A stretch of 64,000 bases of DNA from an uncultured Halomonas sp. (GCF_947500835.1 NZ_CANMTQ010000001.1:124001-188000), one strand, 5' to 3'; shown: positions 31,550-44,242, counted from the first letter of the stretch. Notes: a model not told the origin generated them from the letters alone. Program-made: numbers and translations.

Positions 31550-34500
31550 TCGGCATTTTCCACGGTGATTTGCGGCGAGGCCCAGGGGCCTTGCACGCTG
31601 TAATAAATTCGCGTGACCTTGTCGATCCAGCCGCCGAATAGCTTGTCGGCCAGAAACAGGGCTCCGCCAACATAGGGAGCACCCACCAGCACCGCCGCTA
31701 GAGGGAGGTTTTGACTGATAGGAACGGTCACTCCTAGAGACAAATCCAGCTGACGCTGCAGAAGATTTACGTTGCCATTGAGACTGAATTGGGTAGAGGG
31801 TCCATCGATTTCAATGGGTCCTCGAGTTTCCAGACGTCCATCGTACAGCGTCGCACCGCCCTTCACACTGTCGAAAGCCGTGCCTTGCCCGGTTACATCG
31901 GCAAAATCCAGGCGTAGACGCCGCAACAGGTTGTTGACGTTGAGCAGGCCAATGAGCTTTGCCGAGGAGGAGTCCAGCGTCAGGAAACTGCCATCGTTCA
32001 GAGTAGCATCAATATTTCCTCGGGAACGCTCCAGGGCAAATTGCCAAGGAGCGCCCGGCCAAGCCAGGCGTGTCCGAACGTCGGTACTGGCGCTGCGTAA
32101 CGCGACCGGCTGATCGAGTGACTCGAACAAGGTACCTATATCTCCTCCACCCAAGGCAATCTTGGAACGAGTCAGGCTTGCCTGAGGCCCGGCGGCTTCC
32201 CATGTGAATTCGCCATCGAGCTGCACTTGCCCGAACGTGGACGTCAGCGGTGCAATCTGCAGCCGCTCGGAGGATGCTTTCCAGCTCGCCGCCAAGGGGC
32301 CGAACCTACGCCCCTTGTACAGGATCCTATCTATACTGACCTTGCCATCAGGCACCTGGTTCAATCCTGCAGGAAATGGCTCTGCCTCCGGCGCAGTCGC
32401 AATCTCGCTGGCCAGGTCGGGTGGGGACTCGTCATCATTCTCGTCGATCAGACCGTCCAGGGTCAGGCGTGACAATACCAGCGACAGCGGCTCTGGCTGC
32501 GCCGGCAGGAAATCGCCGCGGCCTTCGACCAGGCTGCCGCCCAAATCGAATTGCCAGCCTTGCCCGCGCGGCTTGAGCGCCGCCTGAAGCGAGCCGAGGC
32601 AGCGTTGTTCCAGGTGTAGACACTGGGTATCGATACGCACGCTGTTCAGCGACGTCATATTCGTGCCTGATGTGTTGTTCGTCGCATCACCAAAAGAGCC
32701 AAGACGCGTCAGCGCTTCCTGCCAAGGCTCGATATCAAGACGCGGCGTCTGCCAAGCCGCTTCCCAGCCGTTAGCGCCAGGCCACCGAGGATCCGAGGGC
32801 CAGGTCTCGAGCCAGATCTGACCTTGACCCTGATCTCCTTGTCCGACCTGACGCCAGCGCAGCCGCAGGCGATCGGCGAGTTCCGCACTTAATCGCTGCT
32901 CGGGAACCGACTCTATATGCAAGGGTACGCGTTCGGCAGCAGCTTTGCCGAAGGGCGCGGGCAAATGGATACTCAGCCCTTCGAGATCGCTATCCAAGAC
33001 GAACGTTGACTGCTCACTTTGAAGATCGAACTGGGCGGAATAAGGGAAGTAGCCGCTCATCAGACCACTGAACCCGCTCAGGCCACCCCATTCGAGCAGA
33101 CCCGTTGCCAGGGCGCGCCCTTCTAGCTTGATGCCTTTACCACCGACGTCAAAATTCGCCAGCACGGGTCCATCGAAGGCACGTGCACCGAGGGTGCCCG
33201 TCAAGAAATCCTCATCTTTGGCGTGGCGATAACGCAAGTCACCGTTGACATTGCCCAAGGCAAGGTCAATATCGGAAAAGACAAGCGATGGCGCATTCGC
33301 GGACGCGGCGACATCTATCGTCAAGGCATCGGGATTGTCCATGGGCACGACAAGACTCAACTGCCCGCCGACCCCGCCGCTGGCCCGCCAGCCTGCAAAG
33401 GTGTCGGCTCCTTCGATGGGGCTCGCCCCCAGAAAATCAAATAACGCCTGGGCGGGCCCGGTGACAGGCCCCTGCACGCGCAACGCTTCGTTCTCGAGAG
33501 TGACCTTGGCACCTTCGGTGACCAGGCCATGGGTTTCGGCGTGAGCAACCGTCGCCTGAAGATTTTCATTGTGCAGCGTCATTTCACCGCTGACATTCTC
33601 AAGCGCCGGCCACTCTGGATCATAAGGCAGTCGCCCCTGCTCGATCTGCAGGGCCAGACGTAATTCACCATCGAAGGGCTCGTCTTCGTCACTAGGGATC
33701 TGTTGTTCCGCCGCGTCGCTGCCTTGTCTTGAGTGCTGTCTTGAGTCCGTGTTCGAATCATCGTCCAGATTTTCGTCCAGGATCAGCTTGAGATAGAAAC
33801 TGCCCTGCGGCACGTAACCGGCGATACCCCCGGATAGCCACTCCTTCAGCTCCGGCTCGAGCACCTTGTCCGGCAGCCATTGCATCAAAGGGGTATCGAT
33901 CGCATCCACCTCGCGCATGTCGAGACTCAACTCGAGCTCCGCCGGCGCCTGGTCGGGAGCAACGAAGCGAAAATCTCCTTTTACTCTGGCATCGCGCCAG
34001 GTCAGTTCAAGATTCTCACCCCCTACGCTGAAAGAGCCATCCTTTACCACCCAGTCAACTTCACCCTGCGCTTTTGAAAGTTCAAGCGGCGCGGTAAACA
34101 CCTCGGGAAAGGCCAGGGTCATGCCAGACTGCTCCACGAAACGCACGCTGCCACGGCCATCTTTCACCTGTACCCAGGCATCGAAAGGCCCGCCGCCAGG
34201 CGCGCCCTCCCAAGGAGATACGGCTACTTCGTGCAACGCTGCTTGAGCGCGCCAGCTTCCTTTATCCTGCTTTAGCGCCAACCCGGCTACACGGCCACGG
34301 GGCGACAGGGTGGCAAGAACCTGAGCCAGTGATTCAGCAAAAGGCAGACGCTGCAGCCAAGCGGTTGCCGGACCAAGCTCGAAAGGTGCGCTACGCACCT
34401 GCCAGGCCGCATTGCGACCTTCGACATACAGCCGCTCGGGAAAAGCCGAGGCTTCATCGGGGTCATCGCTCTTTTCATCATCTTGCTTGTCGCGTTCGGG

Positions 34501-35517
34501 CAATGCGTTGATCCAGGCCTGCCAATTGTCATCCTGACCGCGTAGCCACTGGGCTCGGGCAGCAAGATTCTTGAATACCAGCGGCTTGGCTTCCTTTTCA
34601 GGCGCCTCAGGTGCAGAGGCTTCGCCTTTAGTGGCGTTGCTTTCGAGCATCAGCTGATCGATATCGAGACTGGCCCGGGCATCCTCCAGGCGCCCTTCCT
34701 GCCAGCGTCCCCAAAGCGTTGCCCGGCCATCGACCCGCTTCATGTAAATGTCTTCTTGCCCGGTCAGCAGAGTCCCCAGACGCGACATCGCTCCTAGGTC
34801 GGCGCGCGCCTGAAAGGCAGCGTCGGGACTCGTCCAGTCGGTCTGATCTTGCAGCACTTCCAGCACTACCTGGATGCCGCTGGAGGATTCGTCCTCGACG
34901 AAGAGCGTGCCTTCCACATGGGCGCGCCTGGTATCCCCGGTCATGAGCAAACGCGGCGCTGTCAGCGTCAGCGTGCCGCTGACGCCATGCAACACCAGGC
35001 GCAGATCCTCTACCACCGCTTCTTGACGCAGCAGGATACCAACGACGTCATCCAGGCTCTCGATCTCGAAATTCGTTTCGGGTGTCAGCTCTTCCGGCAG
35101 CTCCGCCGGATCCGGCCACTTCCAGTGCCCTCGGGCGTCCTGGTAGAGATGCAGCGTCGCCTTGTCGATACGCGCCTCATCGAGTATTGGATAGCCCGCG
35201 CGCAAGGATGCCAGGGTATCCAGGCGTGCTTGAAGATGCTCGATCTCGACTAGCGGTAGCGGTTGCGTCTGGCGATAGGAGGTCAGCTGCAGGTCGTCGA
35301 TTGCAAGGGAGGGGTCGAGCCCATGCAGCCTGCCCTGCAGGTCTTTTATCTGCAATGTGGCGTTGAACTGCTCGGTGAGCTGGGCGTTCAACTCATTGCG
35401 CAGCACATCGATCTGGCTGATCGCCAGACGCAGCCCACTGAACAGCAAGGCCAGCACGACCAGCCCTAGAGCGATCAGGGTCAACACCCAGCGCAGGGCA
35501 ACGCGGTACGGACTCAT
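31546..35517 (-). CDS. yhdP: YhdP family AsmA-like phospholipid transport protein
   Basis: A 1323-residue protein with one N-terminal membrane helix (about 9-30) and a long periplasmic region of beta-rich repeats (DUF3971 then AsmA-like C-terminal domain). E. coli YhdP, with TamB and YdbH, moves phospholipids from inner to outer membrane, probably as a hydrophobic-groove bridge. Two acidic low-complexity inserts are seen (about 345-365 with [14 protein letters not shown] and about 590-625 with [20 protein letters not shown]). It lies four bases after rng. Confidence 0.93.
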   Translation of the reverse strand: MSPYRVALRWVLTLIALGLVVLALLFSGLRLAISQIDVLRNELNAQLTEQFNATLQIKDLQGRLHGLDPSLAIDDLQLTSYRQTQPLPLVEIEHLQARLDTLASLRAGYPILDEARIDKATLHLYQDARGHWKWPDPAELPEELTPETNFEIESLDDVVGILLRQEAVVEDLRLVLHGVSGTLTLTAPRLLMTGDTRRAHVEGTLFVEDESSSGIQVVLEVLQDQTDWTSPDAAFQARADLGAMSRLGTLLTGQEDIYMKRVDGRATLWGRWQEGRLEDARASLDIDQLMLESNATKGEASAPEAPEKEAKPLVFKNLAARAQWLRGQDDNWQAWINALPERDKQDDEKSDDPDEASAFPERLYVEGRNAAWQVRSAPFELGPATAWLQRLPFAESLAQVLATLSPRGRVAGLALKQDKGSWRAQAALHEVAVSPWEGAPGGGPFDAWVQVKDGRGSVRFVEQSGMTLAFPEVFTAPLELSKAQGEVDWVVKDGSFSVGGENLELTWRDARVKGDFRFVAPDQAPAELELSLDMREVDAIDTPLMQWLPDKVLEPELKEWLSGGIAGYVPQGSFYLKLILDENLDDDSNTDSRQHSRQGSDAAEQQIPSDEDEPFDGELRLALQIEQGRLPYDPEWPALENVSGEMTLHNENLQATVAHAETHGLVTEGAKVTLENEALRVQGPVTGPAQALFDFLGASPIEGADTFAGWRASGGVGGQLSLVVPMDNPDALTIDVAASANAPSLVFSDIDLALGNVNGDLRYRHAKDEDFLTGTLGARAFDGPVLANFDVGGKGIKLEGRALATGLLEWGGLSGFSGLMSGYFPYSAQFDLQSEQSTFVLDSDLEGLSIHLPAPFGKAAAERVPLHIESVPEQRLSAELADRLRLRWRQVGQGDQGQGQIWLETWPSDPRWPGANGWEAAWQTPRLDIEPWQEALTRLGSFGDATNNTSGTNMTSLNSVRIDTQCLHLEQRCLGSLQAALKPRGQGWQFDLGGSLVEGRGDFLPAQPEPLSLVLSRLTLDGLIDENDDESPPDLASEIATAPEAEPFPAGLNQVPDGKVSIDRILYKGRRFGPLAASWKASSERLQIAPLTSTFGQVQLDGEFTWEAAGPQASLTRSKIALGGGDIGTLFESLDQPVALRSASTDVRTRLAWPGAPWQFALERSRGNIDATLNDGSFLTLDSSSAKLIGLLNVNNLLRRLRLDFADVTGQGTAFDSVKGGATLYDGRLETRGPIEIDGPSTQFSLNGNVNLLQRQLDLSLGVTVPISQNLPLAAVLVGAPYVGGALFLADKLFGGWIDKVTRIYYSVQGPWASPQITVENAE

Positions 35518-35521
35518 AGGA

Positions 35522-36985
35522 CTACATCAGCACGATGTCGTACTGCTCCTGAGAATAATGGGTCTCGACTTGAAACCGAATGGTCTTGCCAATGAAGATC
35601 TCCAGATCCACCACGGCGGAAGACTCTTCGTCGAGCAGGCGATCCACCACCGCCTGAGACGCCAGCACCATATAGGTATCCGGCCCATAGGCGCGCTCTT
35701 CGCGCATGATTTCGCGAAAGATTTCGTAGCATACGGTTTCTGGGGTCTTGAGAGTTCCGCGCCCCTGACAGGTCGGACAGGATTCGCACAACACCTGCTC
35801 CAGGCTCTCTCGGGTGCGCTTGCGCGTCAGCTGCACCAGCCCGAGCTCGGTGACGCCGGTCAGCTTGTTCTTGGCATGATCCCGCTCAAGGGATTTTTCG
35901 AGCACTCGCAGCACCTGACGCCGGTGTTCGAGATCTTCCATATCGATGAAGTCGATGATGATGATACCGCCCAGATTGCGCAGCCTGAGCTGGCGGGCGA
36001 TGGCAGTAGCGGCCTCGAGGTTGGTCTTGAAGATGGTCTCTTCGAGATTGCGATGACCGACGTACCCGCCGGTGTTCACGTCGATGGTGGTCATCGCCTC
36101 GGTGGGGTCGATCACCAGATAGCCCCCGGACTTGAGCTGCACCTTGCGCCCAAGCGCTTTAAGTATTTCGTCCTCGACGCTGAACAGATCGAAGATCGGC
36201 CGCTCGCCCGGATAGTACTCGATACGCTCCGCCATGCCGGGCATGAACTCGTCGGCAAACGCCTGCAGCCGCTGGAAGTTTTCTCGGGAGTCGATGCGTA
36301 TCTTCTCGATATCATCCCGCATCATGTCCCGCAGAGTGCGAATGAACAGCGGCAGGTCATCGTAAATACAGCTAGGCGCCGGGGCCTCGATGCGACGCTC
36401 CCCGACCTTGCGCCACAGCCGCAGCAGGTACTGTATGTCCGTGATCAGCTCGTCCCGTCCGATCCCTTCGGCGGCGGTACGAATGATGAAGCCACCGGGC
36501 GCTTGTGAATCGAGCTCGACCAGGCACTCCTCCACCAGGGTGCGCAGGCGCTCGCGCTCACCCTCGTCTTCGATACGCTGAGACACGCCGGTATGAGAAG
36601 CGTCGGGCATGTAGACAAGATAGCGTGACGGCACCGAGAGATGGGTCGTCAAGCGTGCGCCCTTGGAGGCAATCGGATCCTTGGTCACCTGAACGACCAG
36701 AGGCTGCCCTTCCTGCAGCAACTGGCTGATCGACACCTGTTCGTCATTGGGCGTGTGGGGCGGCATGACCTCGTGAACATGAATGAACGCCGCTCGCTCC
36801 AGACCGACATCGATGAACGCCGCCTGCATGCCTGGCAGCACTCGGGCCACCTTGCCTTTGTAGATATTGCCGACGATGCCCCGGCGCCGGCTACGCTCGA
36901 TGAAAGCCTCCTGCAGTACGCCGTTCTCGACTACCGCTACCCGGGTTTCCATCGGCGTCAAGTTGATCAGTACTTCACCACTCAT
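35522..36985 (-). CDS. rng: Ribonuclease G
   Basis: 487 residues, RNase G length without the RNase E scaffold tail. An S1 domain (about 38-120), an RNase-H-like and a DNase I-like segment follow; the catalytic Asp in TIDVNTGGYVG and second Asp in IIIIDFIDME are present, as is the Zn-link CESCPTC. It cuts AU-rich single-stranded RNA, matures the 16S 5' end and turns over mRNA. It belongs to the mreB operon. Confidence 0.96.
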   Translation of the reverse strand: MSGEVLINLTPMETRVAVVENGVLQEAFIERSRRRGIVGNIYKGKVARVLPGMQAAFIDVGLERAAFIHVHEVMPPHTPNDEQVSISQLLQEGQPLVVQVTKDPIASKGARLTTHLSVPSRYLVYMPDASHTGVSQRIEDEGERERLRTLVEECLVELDSQAPGGFIIRTAAEGIGRDELITDIQYLLRLWRKVGERRIEAPAPSCIYDDLPLFIRTLRDMMRDDIEKIRIDSRENFQRLQAFADEFMPGMAERIEYYPGERPIFDLFSVEDEILKALGRKVQLKSGGYLVIDPTEAMTTIDVNTGGYVGHRNLEETIFKTNLEAATAIARQLRLRNLGGIIIIDFIDMEDLEHRRQVLRVLEKSLERDHAKNKLTGVTELGLVQLTRKRTRESLEQVLCESCPTCQGRGTLKTPETVCYEIFREIMREERAYGPDTYMVLASQAVVDRLLDEESSAVVDLEIFIGKTIRFQVETHYSQEQYDIVLM

Positions 36986-37057
36986 GCATAGATCCTTGAT
37001 CGCTAGGGCAAGAGACGATTATGACATAGCCAAGGCGCTTTAGAATGACGAATCGGG

Positions 37058-37657
37058 TCAGTCCTGTTCAGGCCAGCAAGTGACGCCCTGGCGCAACAAC
37101 AGCTGTGAGGTTTCGTAAAGCGGCAAGCCGACCACCGCTGAATAGCTGCCCTCGAGATGTTCGACGAAGATGGCGGCGCGCCCCTGGATGGCGTAACCGC
37201 CAGCCTTGTCGATAGGCTCGCCGGTAGCCCAGTAGGCGTCGATTTCCTTTGACGATATGGCGCGTAAGGTCACTTGCGTGGTCACGCAGACCGAAAGCAG
37301 TCCCTGCCGGCCGCTGACCGCTACCGCGGTCATGACCTGATGACGTCGCCCGGAAAGCGCTTCGAGCATTTGCCGGGCGTGAGCCTGATCGATCGGCTTA
37401 CCCAGAATCTGACCGTCGAGCACGACGGCGGTATCCGAGCCCAGGGTCGGCAGCTTGGCATCCAGCGCACCCGCCTTCGCCTTGGCCCGTGCCAGACGCA
37501 GAACATAATCCGCGGCGGGCTCATCCGGTTCCGGGGTCTCATCGATATTCACCGGCGCGACCTCCGACATCAACCCGATCGAGGCCAGCAGTTCACGCCG
37601 ACGCGGCGATGCGGAAGCCAGACGCAGCATGGCGGGCGCGGGGTTTGATATCGCCAT
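37058..37657 (-). CDS. maf: Maf-family nucleotide pyrophosphatase
   Basis: 199 residues. The family start [12 protein letters not shown] and the [17 protein letters not shown] motif with catalytic Asp are seen. By position between mreD and rng it matches E. coli YhdE, a dTTP/UTP pyrophosphatase that cleans non-canonical nucleotides and can arrest septation. The ATG is chosen for the strong GGGAGGA ribosome site; it shares a base with the mreD stop region. A longer open frame upstream (to 37714) is not used. Confidence 0.93.
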   Translation of the reverse strand: MAISNPAPAMLRLASASPRRRELLASIGLMSEVAPVNIDETPEPDEPAADYVLRLARAKAKAGALDAKLPTLGSDTAVVLDGQILGKPIDQAHARQMLEALSGRRHQVMTAVAVSGRQGLLSVCVTTQVTLRAISSKEIDAYWATGEPIDKAGGYAIQGRAAIFVEHLEGSYSAVVGLPLYETSQLLLRQGVTCWPEQD

Positions 37658-38145
37658 CAGAGTCCTCCCAGCTTGCGACGCAGTGCCTGCAACATGGTGT
37701 ACAACCAGGGCCACAGTACAGCGCCGATCAATGCCGAGAGTAGAAAAGCCAGATTAATGGAGAAGGGTCCGAACATGGTGCGCAGCCACTGCTCGAGCAG
37801 TTGCGCGATCCCCAACAGAACCAGCACCAGAATCGACTGCTGCGCCAGAGAATAGGCGCGCATGCGCTGATGGACCAACAGGGCGAGATAGGCCAGTAGC
37901 GACAGTACCAGCGCGTTTTGTCCCAGCGGAGACCCTTCGATCAGATCCAGCAGCAGACCGAGCACAAAACCATGGAAAATTCCCACTCGCTGGGGCGCTG
38001 CCACACACCAATAGACCAACATAAGGCCCAGCCACTCGGGACGCCAGACCAGCCAGGCATCCGGTAGCGGCATCACCTGCAAGCATAGTGCCAGAAGCAG
38101 GGTAAACCAGATCAGCAACAGCGCGGGTAGCGGCCTCTGGCTCAT
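37657..38145 (-). CDS. mreD: MreD, rod-shape determining membrane protein
   Basis: A 162-residue integral membrane protein with about five helices and the family segment [16 protein letters not shown]. It is part of the elongasome with MreB, MreC, RodA and PBP2. It overlaps the mreC stop by four bases and the maf start by one. Confidence 0.94.
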   Translation of the reverse strand: MSQRPLPALLLIWFTLLLALCLQVMPLPDAWLVWRPEWLGLMLVYWCVAAPQRVGIFHGFVLGLLLDLIEGSPLGQNALVLSLLAYLALLVHQRMRAYSLAQQSILVLVLLGIAQLLEQWLRTMFGPFSINLAFLLSALIGAVLWPWLYTMLQALRRKLGGL

Positions 38146-39065
38146 GGAGCCTCCACGGGTTCAGAGGCAGGCGCGGCGTCAGGCAAGGGCTCACCGCCGC
38201 CAACGATAATGGCGGCCTCCAGCGCGTCCAGGGCAACCTCTACCGGGGGTGGCGGAAAGAGAAGCAGAAAATGACGCGAGCGCTCGGGCTGGGAAATGGG
38301 TCTTGCCGCTACCTGGGCAAAAGGCTCGCCGGGATCGTGCACCACCTCGGTCACTCGTGCCACCGGATAACCTTCAGGAAAGCGTTCGGCAAGCCCGGAC
38401 GTCACCAGGAGATCACCTTCGCGAATATCCGAGGTATCGGGTACGTGTATTACAAGAAGACGATCATAGGCGCCAGTGCCCTGAACAATGAACCGCAAGC
38501 CGTTGCGATTGATCTGGACTGGAACAGCATGACTGGCATCCGCCAGCATCAGCACGCGACTGGTATAGGCAGAAACCGACATGACCTGACCAATCAGCCC
38601 CGAGGCATCCATGACCGGCTGCCCTTTATAGACACCATCGACCCCGCCGCGATCAATGACCATCTGATGAGTGAAGGGATCGGAATCCAGGGACAACAGC
38701 TGGGCCGTAACGTAGGGGATATCGTCTCGTTGCGCCGCATCGAGCAGTTCGCGCAGCCGGACATTTTCTGCCGCGAGGCTGGCCATGCGCTGAACACGAC
38801 GGGAGAGCTTGAGCAGTTGTTCGCGTAGTTGGCGGTTTTCATCGATCAACTGGCGCTGATCGGAAATCACCAGGGCTCCCCAGGACAAGGCATCGCTTGG
38901 CAGGCTTACAACCCACTGTATCGGCGCCACAACGGTGGTCAGATGTGCGCGAAAGTCCGCCATGCGCGGTACGCGCTGTTCGGCGAACATGAGGGCAAAG
39001 GCAACAATGGCGCACAGCAACATGCGATAACCCGATGCAGGGTCCTGCGAGAACAGCGGTTTAAT
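38142..39065 (-). CDS. mreC: MreC, rod-shape determining protein (apparent ATT start)
   Basis: About 307 residues: N-terminal membrane helix (LLCAIVAFALMFAEQ), coiled coil (RQLIDENRQLREQLLKLS) and two beta domains (VINRGGVDGVYKGQPV-type segment reads IDRGGVDGVYKGQPV). A Pro-rich acidic tail ends the protein. The usual start xKPLFSQDPA falls on ATT, six bases after a perfect GGAGGA site; no ATG, GTG or TTG is found there. A GTG at 39107 is in frame but lacks a ribosome site, and the next ATG (39023) lies at the edge of the membrane helix. MreC organises the elongasome in the periplasm. Confidence 0.88.
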   Translation of the reverse strand: MKPLFSQDPASGYRMLLCAIVAFALMFAEQRVPRMADFRAHLTTVVAPIQWVVSLPSDALSWGALVISDQRQLIDENRQLREQLLKLSRRVQRMASLAAENVRLRELLDAAQRDDIPYVTAQLLSLDSDPFTHQMVIDRGGVDGVYKGQPVMDASGLIGQVMSVSAYTSRVLMLADASHAVPVQINRNGLRFIVQGTGAYDRLLVIHVPDTSDIREGDLLVTSGLAERFPEGYPVARVTEVVHDPGEPFAQVAARPISQPERSRHFLLLFPPPPVEVALDALEAAIIVGGGEPLPDAAPASEPVEAP

Positions 39066-39071
39066 AGATCT

Positions 39072-39077
39072 TCCTCC
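39072..39077 (-). promoter_or_regulatory. Ribosome binding site deciding the mreC start
   Basis: GGAGGA on the minus strand stands six bases before an ATT codon and before the family-conserved residues KPLFS. It is the best ribosome site in the region between mreB and mreC. Confidence 0.75.
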
Positions 39078-39122
39078 GCCGGCCGACGGACACGAAGCGC
39101 CAAGCACCCGTGTCCGCGGAAA

Positions 39123-40169
<1,047 letters not shown>

Positions 40170-40325
40170 TCACCTAATCACCGGAGCCCCTATGCAGGCG
40201 CAAACGTTATCATCGTGGGGGAGGCGCGGCAAGCAAGGAGTTATGATACCTTTTGCCTCTATTTCATTATATTGGTCATCCTGACCGTTTGAGCTTGATG
40301 ATCATGAATTTCATGGGAATTCGAT

Positions 40326-40613
40326 ATGGCACTTGAACTCGAGGACGTGCGACGCGCCGCCCATCTCGCGCGTCTTGGCCTGAGCGACGAAGAGGCCGCA
40401 AGCTACGTGGACGACTTGAGTCGCATCCTGGAGATGGCGGATCGCCTGCAGGCCGTGGACACCGAACATGTCGCGCCGCTGGCCCACTCACTGGATACCA
40501 CCCAGCATCTTCGCGTCGACGAAGTGACCGAGGAGGATCAGCGGGAGCGTTTCCAGCGCTGTGCACCCGCCGTGGAAGATGGCCTTTACCTCGTTCCCCG
40601 GGTAGTGGAGTAA
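40326..40613 (+). CDS. gatC: GatC subunit of aspartyl/glutamyl-tRNA amidotransferase
   Basis: A 95-residue helical protein (LEDVRRAAHLARLGLSDEEA, quoted start LEDVRRAAHLARLG; VAPLAHSLDTTQHLRVDE). It wraps GatA and GatB together in the GatCAB complex, which amidates mischarged Asp-tRNA(Asn) and/or Glu-tRNA(Gln). The gap of about 165 bp to mreB holds both promoters; I could not choose clear elements. Confidence 0.95.
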   Translation: MALELEDVRRAAHLARLGLSDEEAASYVDDLSRILEMADRLQAVDTEHVAPLAHSLDTTQHLRVDEVTEEDQRERFQRCAPAVEDGLYLVPRVVE

Positions 40614-40709
40614 ATAGTGGCGTAAGACGAACAAGTCTTCTTCAACGCCCTCGCCAGCCTCGTCGCCCAGCAGTGCGTCATTTACAGTGACAAGAGAGCC
40701 ACTTATTAC

Positions 40710-42170
40710 ATGCATGACAAGACACTCACAGAACTTGCCGCCGGATTGACCGCCGGTGATTTCTCCAGTCGTGAATTGACCGATCATTTTCTCGGGCGCA
40801 TCGAACGCCTGGACAGTGAAATCAACAGCTTCATCACCGTGACCGCAGAGCAGGCCCAAGCCAGCGCAGACGCCGCGGACGCCACCCGCCGGCAAGGCGA
40901 TGCCGGCCCTCTGAACGGATTGCCCCTGGCCTTGAAGGATCTGTTTTGCACGCAAGGCGTACGCACCAGCTGCGGCTCGCGGATGCTGGACAATTTCGTA
41001 TCGCCCTATGACGCCACCCTGGTGGAAAAACTGGCCGCCGCCGGCGCCGTAAGCCTGGGCAAGACCAACATGGATGAGTTCGCCATGGGCTCCTCCAACG
41101 AATCGAGCTACTACGGTCCGGTAAAGAACCCCTGGGATCTCGCCGCCGTACCCGGGGGAAGCTCCGGCGGCAGTGCTGCCGCGGTGGCGGCAGGCCTTAC
41201 ACCTGCCGCCTTGGGTACCGACACCGGTGGCTCGATCCGTCAACCTGCCGCTTTTTGCGGCATCACCGGTCTCAAGCCTACTTACGGTCGTGTTTCCCGT
41301 TACGGCATGGTGGCCTATGCCTCGAGCCTCGACCAAGGCGGTCCCATGGCCCGCAGTGCCGAAGACTGCGCCCTGCTGCTGGGCGCTATCGCGGGCCATG
41401 ATCCTCGAGACTCCACCAGCGTTACTCGCGGCGTGCCTGATTACCGGGCCGAGCTGAACGCCCCGCTGGCAGGCCTTCGCATCGGCCTGCCCAGGGAGTA
41501 TTTCGGCGAGGGACTCGATCCCGACGTGGAAGTGGCGGTACGCGAGGCCATCAGGGTGTATGAGTCATTGGGGGCCAGCGTGCAGGACATCAGCCTGCCT
41601 CATACCAATCTGGCCATTCCCGCTTACTACGTCATTGCCCCTGCAGAGGCGTCATCGAACCTGTCACGCTTTGACGGCGTACGCTTCGGTCATCGCTGCG
41701 AGAATCCCTCTGATCTCATCGATCTCTACAAGCGCAGCCGGGCAGAGGGCTTCGGCTCCGAAGTCAAGCGACGTATACTGATGGGCACTCACACCCTCTC
41801 CGAAGGCTTTTTTGAGGCCTATTACAAGAAGGCACAGCAGGTGCGCCGGCTGATTCGCCAGGATTTCCTCGATGCCTTCGATGAAGTCGACGTGCTGATG
41901 GGGCCTGCAGCCCCCACCCCCGCTTTCGATCTGGGCGCCAACAAGGACCCGCTCTCGATGTACTTGCAAGATATCTACACCATCGCCATCAATCTCGCCG
42001 GCATTCCCGGCATCAGCGTACCTGCCGGCTTTATCGGCCAGCGCCCTACTGGTTTACAGATCCTGGGCCCGCACTTCGCCGAATCGCAGTTGCTCAACGT
42101 GGCGCATCAATTCCAGCAGGCCACGGACTGGCATCTCAAGCGGCCCGTCTTCGGCGAGGAGAACAGCTGA
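40710..42170 (+). CDS. gatA: GatA, amidase subunit
   Basis: A 486-residue amidase-signature enzyme. The Ser-cis-Ser-Lys triad is visible as Lys76 (LALKDLF), Ser151 (GGSSGGS) and Ser175 (DTGGSI). It releases ammonia from glutamine for tunnelling to GatB. It follows gatC after 96 bp and overlaps the gatB start by one base (TGATG). Confidence 0.97.
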   Translation: MHDKTLTELAAGLTAGDFSSRELTDHFLGRIERLDSEINSFITVTAEQAQASADAADATRRQGDAGPLNGLPLALKDLFCTQGVRTSCGSRMLDNFVSPYDATLVEKLAAAGAVSLGKTNMDEFAMGSSNESSYYGPVKNPWDLAAVPGGSSGGSAAAVAAGLTPAALGTDTGGSIRQPAAFCGITGLKPTYGRVSRYGMVAYASSLDQGGPMARSAEDCALLLGAIAGHDPRDSTSVTRGVPDYRAELNAPLAGLRIGLPREYFGEGLDPDVEVAVREAIRVYESLGASVQDISLPHTNLAIPAYYVIAPAEASSNLSRFDGVRFGHRCENPSDLIDLYKRSRAEGFGSEVKRRILMGTHTLSEGFFEAYYKKAQQVRRLIRQDFLDAFDEVDVLMGPAAPTPAFDLGANKDPLSMYLQDIYTIAINLAGIPGISVPAGFIGQRPTGLQILGPHFAESQLLNVAHQFQQATDWHLKRPVFGEENS

Positions 42171-43618
42171 TGCAATGGGAAACCGTGATCGGGCTGGAAG
42201 TCCACGTCCAGCTTGCCACTCAGTCGAAGATCTTTTCCGGGGCCTCCACCGCCTTCGGCGCCGCCCCCAATACCCAGGCCTGCGCGGTGGATCTGGGCCT
42301 GCCCGGCGTACTGCCGGTGCTCAACGAAAGCGCGGTGGCCATGGCGGTGCAGTTCGGCCTGGGCATCAACGCCGAGATCCCGGAAGTCTCGATCTTCGAT
42401 CGCAAGAACTATTTCTATGCGGACCTTCCCAAGGGCTACCAGACCAGCCAGATGTATCACCCGATCGTCGGCCCGGGAGAGGTCGAGATCGTACTGGGCG
42501 ATGACAAGACCAAGCGCATTCGAGTGCATCACGCGCACCTGGAAGAAGATGCCGGAAAATCCCTGCATGAAGACTATCACGGCATGAGCGGCATCGATCT
42601 CAATCGCGCCGGCACCCCGCTTCTGGAGATCGTTTCCGAGCCGGACATGCGCTCCGCAGCGGAGGCGGTCGCGTACCTGCGCGCCATTCATGCCATCGTG
42701 ACCTACCTGGGGGTTTCCGATGGCAACATGGCCGAGGGCTCGATGCGCTGTGACGTCAACGTATCAATACGCCCCGAGGGCCAGGCGGCCTTTGGCACCC
42801 GGGCCGAGATCAAGAACGTCAACTCGTTTCGTTTCGTCGAGCGGGCCATCGCCTTCGAGGTGGAGCGCCAGATAGAATTGCTCGAAGACGGCGGCCGAGT
42901 GGTGCAGGAAACCCGCCTCTACGATCCAGAGGCGGACGAGACCCGCAGCATGCGCACCAAGGAAGAAGCCAACGACTATCGCTACTTCCCCTGCCCGGAC
43001 CTGTTGCCGGTGGTGCTGGACAAGGCCTACGTCGATCATCTGCGCAGTACCCTGCCGGAACTGCCCGCGGAAAAGCGCGCACGTTTCGAGAATGCGCTGG
43101 GACTGTCCGCCTACGATGCGGGAGTGCTCTCCTCTAGCCGCCCCATGGCAGAGTATTTCGAGGCGGTCAAGGAGGTCTGTGGTGACGCCAAGCTGGCAGC
43201 CAACTGGGTACAGGGCGAGCTTTCGGGGCAACTCAATCGGGAAAATCTGAGCATCGACGATAGCCCGGTGACGGCACAGCAGCTTGGTGAACTGGTGCTT
43301 CGCGTCAAAGACGAGACCATCAACGGCAAGGCGGCCAAGCAAGTATTTGCCGCGCTGTGGAATGGCGAGGGCGACAGCGCCGATGCCATCATCGAGGCCA
43401 AGGGGCTCAAGCAGGTCACGGATACTGGCGCCATCGAAGCCATGATCGATCAGGTGATTGCCGAGAGCCCGGTACAGGTCGCCCAGTATCAGGATGCCGA
43501 CCCGGACAAGCGTGGCAAGATGATCGGCTACTTCGTCGGTCAGGTCATGAAGGCCTCTCGTGGCACCGCCAACCCGCAGCAGGTGAACGCCCTACTCAAG
43601 CAGAAACTCGACCCATAG
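42170..43618 (+). CDS. gatB: GatB, tRNA-dependent amidotransferase subunit
   Basis: A 482-residue protein with an N-terminal kinase/transamidase domain ([41 protein letters not shown], quoted in part) and the C-terminal YqeY-like tail domain that grips tRNA. It activates the Asp/Glu side chain on the tRNA and adds ammonia. It is the last gene of gatCAB. Confidence 0.97.
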   Translation: MQWETVIGLEVHVQLATQSKIFSGASTAFGAAPNTQACAVDLGLPGVLPVLNESAVAMAVQFGLGINAEIPEVSIFDRKNYFYADLPKGYQTSQMYHPIVGPGEVEIVLGDDKTKRIRVHHAHLEEDAGKSLHEDYHGMSGIDLNRAGTPLLEIVSEPDMRSAAEAVAYLRAIHAIVTYLGVSDGNMAEGSMRCDVNVSIRPEGQAAFGTRAEIKNVNSFRFVERAIAFEVERQIELLEDGGRVVQETRLYDPEADETRSMRTKEEANDYRYFPCPDLLPVVLDKAYVDHLRSTLPELPAEKRARFENALGLSAYDAGVLSSSRPMAEYFEAVKEVCGDAKLAANWVQGELSGQLNRENLSIDDSPVTAQQLGELVLRVKDETINGKAAKQVFAALWNGEGDSADAIIEAKGLKQVTDTGAIEAMIDQVIAESPVQVAQYQDADPDKRGKMIGYFVGQVMKASRGTANPQQVNALLKQKLDP

Positions 43619-43625
43619 GAAAGCG

Positions 43626-43652
43626 CGCAAAACTACTGGCTCGCCAGGTTTT
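43626..43652 (+). terminator. Possible terminator after gatB
   Basis: CAAAAC...CTGG pairs with CCAG...GTTTTG around a 4-nt loop, with a two-base bulge. The T run after it is weak. It lies between gatB and the puuR-like gene. Confidence 0.4.
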
Positions 43653-43690
43653 GCGGCCTTTTCCTGACTCGTTGAAAGGAACCCTCTGGA

Positions 43691-44242
43691 ATGTCTGACA
43701 GTGTCGGTCCTCGCTTGCGCGCTTTGCGCACCTTGCGAGGTATTTCCCAGCGTGAACTGGCCAAGCGCTGTGGCGTTACGCATTCAAGCCTCTCGTTGAT
43801 CGAGCAGGATAAGGTCAGTCCCTCGATCAGCTCACTGAAGAAGATTCTCGACGCCATTCCCATCAGCGTCGGGGATTTCTTCACCATGGAGTTGGAGAAT
43901 ACCGATCAGGTGTTCTATCGCAGCGACGAACTGCCGAACATCGGTAGCGGCGATGTGATCTATCATCTGGTCGGCGCCAATCGAGAAAATCGCGCCCTTT
44001 CTTTCATGATCGAAACCTACGCCGCCGGCACCGATACCGGCCGCGAGATGATCGCCCATCGCGGCGAGGAAGCCGGAGCGGTCCTGGAAGGCGAGATCGA
44101 AATCACCATTGGCGCCGACGTCCGTATCCTCGGCCCGGGCGAGGCCTACTACTTCAACACCAACACACCGCATCGCTTTCGCAACCTGGGTAAAACCCCT
44201 TGCCGGTTGGTGAGCTGCTGCACGCCGGCGAAGAATTTTTAA
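43691..44242 (+). CDS. puuR: PuuR-type transcriptional regulator (XRE HTH plus cupin)
   Basis: 183 residues: an XRE helix-turn-helix (about 8-65, GISQRELAKRCGVTHSSLSLIEQ, quoted in part as QRELAKRCGVTHSSLS) and a C-terminal cupin (about 108-178, GEEAGAVLEGEIEI, YYFNTNTPHRFRN). This is the PuuR architecture; E. coli PuuR represses putrescine genes and is released by putrescine. It opens the polyamine cluster, supporting the call. Which sites it binds is not known; see the shared motif upstream of spuC, puuD and puuB. The ribosome site is AAAGGA. Confidence 0.87.
   Translation: MSDSVGPRLRALRTLRGISQRELAKRCGVTHSSLSLIEQDKVSPSISSLKKILDAIPISVGDFFTMELENTDQVFYRSDELPNIGSGDVIYHLVGANRENRALSFMIETYAAGTDTGREMIAHRGEEAGAVLEGEIEITIGADVRILGPGEAYYFNTNTPHRFRNLGKTPCRLVSCCTPAKNF

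Noticed and set aside
35357..36508. Long open frame on the plus strand opposite yhdP and rng (383 codons)
   Set aside because: It is fully antisense to two well-identified genes; its composition follows from their codon bias and it resembles no known family.
43630..43660. Sigma-54-like TGGC...TTGC near puuR
   Set aside because: The spacing between the two elements is three bases too long; the segment is better explained as a hairpin after gatB.
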